In this document: in pieces, positions 7,001 through 9,781 of the stretch
Numbering within the stretch: the first letter of the stretch is position 1
Layout: each line of letters begins with the position of its first letter
Translations under genes and position numbers: made by a program
Assembly (NCBI GenBank): GCA_002306375.1
Contig: DBRU01000048.1
Location: 19,845 to 29,625, forward strand
Direction of reading: 5' to 3'
Source of the DNA: Faecalibacterium sp. UBA1360
GTDB lineage: Bacteria > Bacillota > Clostridia > Oscillospirales > Ruminococcaceae
Length of the DNA stretch: 9,781 nt
Notes under the pieces: generated by a model
The model's input: only the letters and a program-made list of their open reading frames with translations
The model's database searches: none
What the model was told of the DNA's origin: nothing

Positions 7001-8276
7001 CCAGTGCGTGCCCACCGTATACACCCGGGATATTTTCGAGTACAACGAACTGGGCCGCAGCATCTTTTTCCATACCAAGCGCCTGCTCATCGAAGGCGAG
7101 GCCCAGCAGGAGAGCGACTTCCCCGACGCATGGGTGCGCAGCGGGCTGGTCCACCCCAACTACGGCGCCGATTTTCGCGAAGCCTTTACCAGCCTGCGGC
7201 TGAAAACGACCCTGCAATCCCTGGAACTGCCGCTGCGCACCAAGGGCGGCAACTACGAATGGTTCCGCGTGACCCCGCAGCATCTGAGCCGCGAACTGCC
7301 CGACCTGGACACGGTGATCGTGCAGGTGGAGCCCATCGGGGCCGAGCATGCCCAGGAACTGGAATTTATGCGCATGCAGCGCTTTTACAGGGTCCTTTTG
7401 TCCGACTCCATCGCCTATGCCGAGGTGGACCTGGACCAGGACGAGCTCAAGGCCGTGGGCGGCGTGTGGCAGATGTATGAGGCCGACTACCGTCACACGG
7501 GCCGGCATTTCCTGCAAGCGCTGATCCGCAATCTGGAGGACCTTGTGCCCGAAGACCAGCTGGCTGTGCTGCGCGGGTACTGCGACCCGGCGGCCCGCCA
7601 GCGCATGTTGGCAAACGGCACCACCAGCAACCGTGTATACTATCGCCGCCGCATGGGCCACGAGATCCACTGGGTGGAATTGAGCCTGTATCTGTCCCGG
7701 AATCCCAATGCGATCAACGGCTACGCGCTGCTGTATCTGCGGGACGTCAACGCCGAGAAGGAGCGGGAGCTTGCCCAACTGGAGGCCGCCAACCGCGACC
7801 CCCTGACCTCCATCTACAATCGCGCCGCCTTTGAGCGGGAGGTGGTGGCCAGCGTGGCCCAGAGCGACCAGAACCCCTGCGGCACGCTGCTCTTGCTGGA
7901 TGTGGACAACTTCAAACAGGTCAACGACCGCCGCGGCCATGCCGCCGGCGACGAGCTGCTGCGCTCGATGGCGCGGCTGCTGCTGGCGACCTTCCGCCAC
8001 GGGGACATCATCGGCCGCCTGGGCGGCGACGAGTTCATGGTCTATATGCAGGGCAGCATCCCCCGCGAAAAGCTGGAGGAACGCCTGACGGCCTTTTTGC
8101 AGGAACTGGGCCGTCACACCGCGCCCGGCATGACCTGCAGCATCGGGCTGTGCGTCGTGCATCCCGGCGACTTCGACTATGAGCTTTGCCTGAAAAACGC
8201 CGACGACGCCATGTATCACAGCAAAAAGAACGGCAAAAACGGGTTCAGCTTTTTTGAGGACATCGGGCAAGCCTGA
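4026..8276 (+). CDS. Multidomain c-di-GMP protein: PAS, degenerate GGDEF, EAL, Cys-motif PAS, GAF, PAS-like modules, GGDEF
   Basis: A 1416-residue protein with no signal peptide or membrane segment, so cytosolic. The domains in order are as follows. (1) A PAS-like domain, about 15-130. (2) A GGDEF domain, about 140-285, whose signature is VGDCF (205-209), so it is not a cyclase. (3) An EAL domain, about 296-540, with the usual catalytic residues: E325 in EALLR, N383, E415, D445-D446 in DDFGTG, K466, E502 and Q522, so a predicted c-di-GMP phosphodiesterase. (4) A PAS domain from about 578 with C620, C631 and C634. (5) A GAF domain, about 716-855. (6) Three PAS-like modules, about 866-990, 992-1107 and 1116-1247. 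(7) A GGDEF domain, about 1252-1416, with intact GGDEF (1333-1337) and an RxxD inhibitory site (R1324, D1327), a predicted diguanylate cyclase. It probably integrates several small-molecule or redox signals to set c-di-GMP. The motif calls are direct; borders and signals are inferred. It could be a fusion of a PAS-GGDEF-EAL protein with a sensor-GGDEF protein, joined by the Pro/Ala-rich linker near residues 550-575. Confidence 0.93.
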   Translation: MADVREMVRVHGSVLNNLGESTGEYYFLFDFSTRTVLFSANVCRRLALHADADNTCTLRDLRAAIHPQDQAMASIEYTQLCRGHKSTFDAEYRLRGQDGGYVRLRVCGRVDKDAGGLPRRAVGRLTPCLVRARQNGRGFDLADLKRDAEVFLHQQTPACLLLVGVDSLKSINLKFGRNFGDELLARVARLLEEAVYARHRVYRTVGDCFALILPGDELQATAVYRHVQSRIDDCCTLSAGCVPLLTYRIPDADTLYQYAEVAMGAAKARGKDQIVLFSAEDYEKELRALELKDELIAAVQNGFDGFSVVYQPQVLTDSLQIYGAEALLRYRSSRRGPVSPVEFIPVLEQSGLIGPVGLWVLRTALAQCRRWRQYCPEFHMGVNVSFAQLYREGIAADVLQVLSESGLPGSALTLEITESLELSESPKINELFLQWKEKGIEISVDDFGTGYSSLGRLKELEVDEIKIDASFINNIQSSAYNYRLLSNMIELSDSSCIRVCCEGVESEEELAVLQELRPTLLQGYLFARPMPAEALEAEFLDSGSPAFARRLDRVQAYRRRSLPAAPDAGAVWDESRVAAAILDAESDIYYVSDPETYELYYLNPAGQRLFGVRDYQGRKCYRVLQGRSSPCPHCTNDRLRSDRFFIWDYFNEYCQRHFLLRDRLIEFDGRRARLEIASDITKSENVSQGTQERLAFARKVVEYTAILSADAPYAKSVDRVLASVGEYYRADRAYLFEPAAGAPDHWSNSFEWCADGVTSQIGNLQNVSPRAVRRWMEMFEQDHSVYILNLDVVREEYPEEWQVLSAQGIVRLIAVPLRSDGRTVGFIGVDNPRYSIRDDSQIRVLAHFLLNRIHQEQSECRYRQLLCSDYFDIPSSVGLGLWTIRLDPADPDSAELIGDDTMLALLGVSGTVDARGCYQFWHSRINPGYFHYVDQAVQSMIESGRRVQLEYSWKHPERGDVMVRCTGVRAGGSDGVVCLKGYHRIVDDIEQCQCVPTVYTRDIFEYNELGRSIFFHTKRLLIEGEAQQESDFPDAWVRSGLVHPNYGADFREAFTSLRLKTTLQSLELPLRTKGGNYEWFRVTPQHLSRELPDLDTVIVQVEPIGAEHAQELEFMRMQRFYRVLLSDSIAYAEVDLDQDELKAVGGVWQMYEADYRHTGRHFLQALIRNLEDLVPEDQLAVLRGYCDPAARQRMLANGTTSNRVYYRRRMGHEIHWVELSLYLSRNPNAINGYALLYLRDVNAEKERELAQLEAANRDPLTSIYNRAAFEREVVASVAQSDQNPCGTLLLLDVDNFKQVNDRRGHAAGDELLRSMARLLLATFRHGDIIGRLGGDEFMVYMQGSIPREKLEERLTAFLQELGRHTAPGMTCSIGLCVVHPGDFDYELCLKNADDAMYHSKKNGKNGFSFFEDIGQA

Positions 8277-8286
8277 ACTTTGCAGC

Positions 8287-8349
8287 AAAAGGCGACCCCC
8301 ACGGCAGGAGAAAAGAAGTTTTTCTCCCGGCCATGGGGGCCCTTTTGTT
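8287..8349. terminator. Bidirectional terminator between two convergent genes
   Basis: An inner 8-bp stem pairs GGAGAAAA (8307-8314) with TTTTCTCC (8320-8327). A middle GGC/GCC pairing (8303-8305 with 8330-8332) and an outer CCCCCA/TGGGGG stem (8296-8301 with 8334-8339) extend it into one long imperfect hairpin. Four T follow on the + strand (8343-8346), and AAAA at 8287-8290 supplies a T-run for the - strand. It fills the 86-base gap between the two facing genes. Confidence 0.8.
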
Positions 8350-8362
8350 TGGTGTTTCGGGG

Positions 8363-9781
8363 TCAGCCTTCGGCCAGCAGCCGCAGCAGTTCTGATTTCG
8401 GCATGGGGCGGGCGTAGTAAAATCCCTGGATGCAGTCCACGCCGTGCTCGATGAGGGCGCTGGCCTGGGACTCCCGCTCCACCCCTTCCACGATCAGGCG
8501 GCAGTGGATGCCGTGGAACATGTCCAGCATGGAGTTGACGATAAAGGCCGCGCGCTCGCTTTCGGGATAGCCCTGGATCAGGCTGTGATCCAGCTTGATG
8601 CAGGAGAAAGAATTTTCCAGCACCAAAGACAGGTTGGACTGCCCGGTGCCGAAATCATCCATACAGAAGTAGAAGCCCCGCTTGGTCAGTTCGGCCATCA
8701 CGGCCTGCATTTTCTGCGGATTCTCGGACAGCACGCGCTCGGTCACTTCCAGGTGCAGCCGCCCGGGGTCAAAGCGGTACTGCGCCAGCAGGGCGTCCAT
8801 TTTGCCGATCAGTTCTTCGGACAGCAGCTGCTGGGCCGACAGGTTCACCGACACGCCCTCCAGCGCCGCGGCGGCAGGGTCCGCCAGCAGGCGGCAGGCC
8901 TGGTCCATGACCACGTCGGTGATCTCGTCAATAAAGCCGTTGGCTTCCGCAATGGGGATGAACACCGCCGGGGATACCAGCTCCCCCCGGTTGTCCCGCA
9001 TGCGTAGCAGGGCTTCCGCCATGGTAAAGCGGCCGGTGCGGCAGTTGTAAATGGGTTGGTACCATGCCTCGAACCGATTTTCCCGCAGTGCGCTTTGCAG
9101 CAGTTTCATGACCCGGCCGTGCTCGGCCATGCGCTCGTAGATGGACGGGTCAAAGGGCAAAAACCGATCCTTGCGGCCCTTGGCCACAGAGAGGCTGAAA
9201 TTCAGGATCTCCAGAATGTCGTCGGCGCTTTCCTCCTGGCCGGTGTAAATGAACTCGGCCACTACGGCGCTGGGTGTGATGCTCACGTTGTCCAGCACCC
9301 ACGGCTCGCGGAAGCGGTCGCATACGGTCCGGGCCATGCGGCCGGCGGTCTCGGGGCCGTCATAGGGCAGCAGCAGCGCAAAATCCAGGTTGCCCATGCG
9401 GAAGGACTTGCCCTTGGGGTGCAGGCCTTCCAGCCAAAGAGAGATGCTGTACAGCAAGGCGTCCCCCCGCTTGGCGCCGTAGCGCTGGTTCACGGTGCGG
9501 AACTGCTGCAGCGATACGGTCAGGATCTGGAACGTCTGTTTGCCGCCCACGCGCAGCAGCAGTTCCTGGTGCAGGCTCGTGCGGTTGCCGCTGGGGGTCA
9601 GGGTGTCCTGCTCGATCTCCCGGCTTTGGAAGTTGATCAGCAAAATGATGTTGGCGGCCACAATGATGCCGCCGTTGAACAGCACGTTGGGGTAGATCAT
9701 CTGGTATATGGTCAGCGCCAGGATCGTGGGGGGAAAAACGCGCATGACCTTTCGCATCGATCGGTCGATGCTGCGGCGGTT
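8363..9781 (-). CDS. Membrane-anchored GGDEF(degenerate)-EAL protein, predicted c-di-GMP phosphodiesterase (N-terminus outside window)
   Basis: The frame is read right to left from the window edge (9781) to the stop at 8363-8365. It stays open upstream of the Met at 9757, so the true start probably lies outside. Residues are numbered from that Met. Two hydrophobic segments (about 7-23 and 25-43) look like the last helices of a multi-helix membrane sensor. A GGDEF domain follows (about 55-200), but its signature is GNLDF at 122-126, so it is not a cyclase. The EAL domain (about 220-464) keeps E248 in EALLRM, N in SVNLSAQ, E in LEVTER, D367-D368 in MDDFGTGQS, K in IKLDHS, E in VEGVER and Q444 in IQGFYYARP. 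All the usual metal-binding and catalytic positions are present, so it should hydrolyse c-di-GMP. The degenerate GGDEF may bind GTP as a regulator, as known for some hybrid proteins. The signal sensed is unknown. Confidence 0.92.
   Translation of the reverse strand, partial: NRRSIDRSMRKVMRVFPPTILALTIYQMIYPNVLFNGGIIVAANIILLINFQSREIEQDTLTPSGNRTSLHQELLLRVGGKQTFQILTVSLQQFRTVNQRYGAKRGDALLYSISLWLEGLHPKGKSFRMGNLDFALLLPYDGPETAGRMARTVCDRFREPWVLDNVSITPSAVVAEFIYTGQEESADDILEILNFSLSVAKGRKDRFLPFDPSIYERMAEHGRVMKLLQSALRENRFEAWYQPIYNCRTGRFTMAEALLRMRDNRGELVSPAVFIPIAEANGFIDEITDVVMDQACRLLADPAAAALEGVSVNLSAQQLLSEELIGKMDALLAQYRFDPGRLHLEVTERVLSENPQKMQAVMAELTKRGFYFCMDDFGTGQSNLSLVLENSFSCIKLDHSLIQGYPESERAAFIVNSMLDMFHGIHCRLIVEGVERESQASALIEHGVDCIQGFYYARPMPKSELLRLLAEG

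Noticed and set aside
4140..8288. A very long open frame (about 1380 codons) on the - strand, opposite the GGDEF/EAL gene
   Set aside because: It mirrors the coding frame of a GC-rich gene with strong G/C at third positions, which removes antisense stops. It has low-complexity Val/Ala/Gly/His-rich composition, no recognisable domain and no ribosome site. The + strand protein has full catalytic motifs.

Overview
The window reads as chromosomal DNA from a GC-rich, low-mobility region of a Gram-positive gut anaerobe. A clostridial relative in the Oscillospiraceae/Ruminococcaceae (Subdoligranulum, Gemmiger or Faecalibacterium-like) fits best. This rests on strong G/C at third codon positions, AGGAGG-type ribosome binding sites, clostridial-style PTS proteins and very large PAS/GGDEF/EAL proteins. 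The taxonomic call is inference. I saw no insertion sequence, phage gene, tRNA, rRNA or CRISPR array.

Positions 1-3904 form a sugar-uptake and metabolism block on the + strand. It starts with the C-terminal half of a family 1 glycosidase of the 6-phospho-beta-glucosidase type, followed by a terminator-like hairpin and a Cof-type HAD phosphatase. A 220-base intergenic region then carries a structured element and a clear promoter. Next come ptsH (HPr) and ptsI (enzyme I), separated by a compact terminator-like hairpin and closed by a strong terminator. HPr and enzyme I pass phosphate from PEP to sugar-specific PTS permeases. The 6-phospho-beta-glucosidase hydrolyses the phosphorylated beta-glucosides those permeases deliver, so the block makes functional sense. 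The HPr has the catalytic His15 but lysine where the regulatory Ser46 should be.

Positions 3905-9781 form a cyclic-di-GMP signalling block. A sigma-A-like promoter precedes a 1416-residue soluble protein whose order appears to be PAS, degenerate GGDEF, intact EAL, Cys-motif PAS, GAF, three PAS-like modules and an intact C-terminal GGDEF. It probably both makes and degrades c-di-GMP. Convergent to it on the - strand, and running off the right edge, is a membrane-anchored protein with a degenerate GGDEF and an intact EAL domain, a predicted c-di-GMP phosphodiesterase. The two genes meet at a shared bidirectional terminator hairpin.

The most notable points are the Ser46-to-Lys HPr, the hairpin that could set the HPr:enzyme I ratio, the unusual domain order of the 1416-residue protein with its CX10CX2C PAS motif, and the structured element just upstream of the ptsH promoter. 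No wholly new system is evident.
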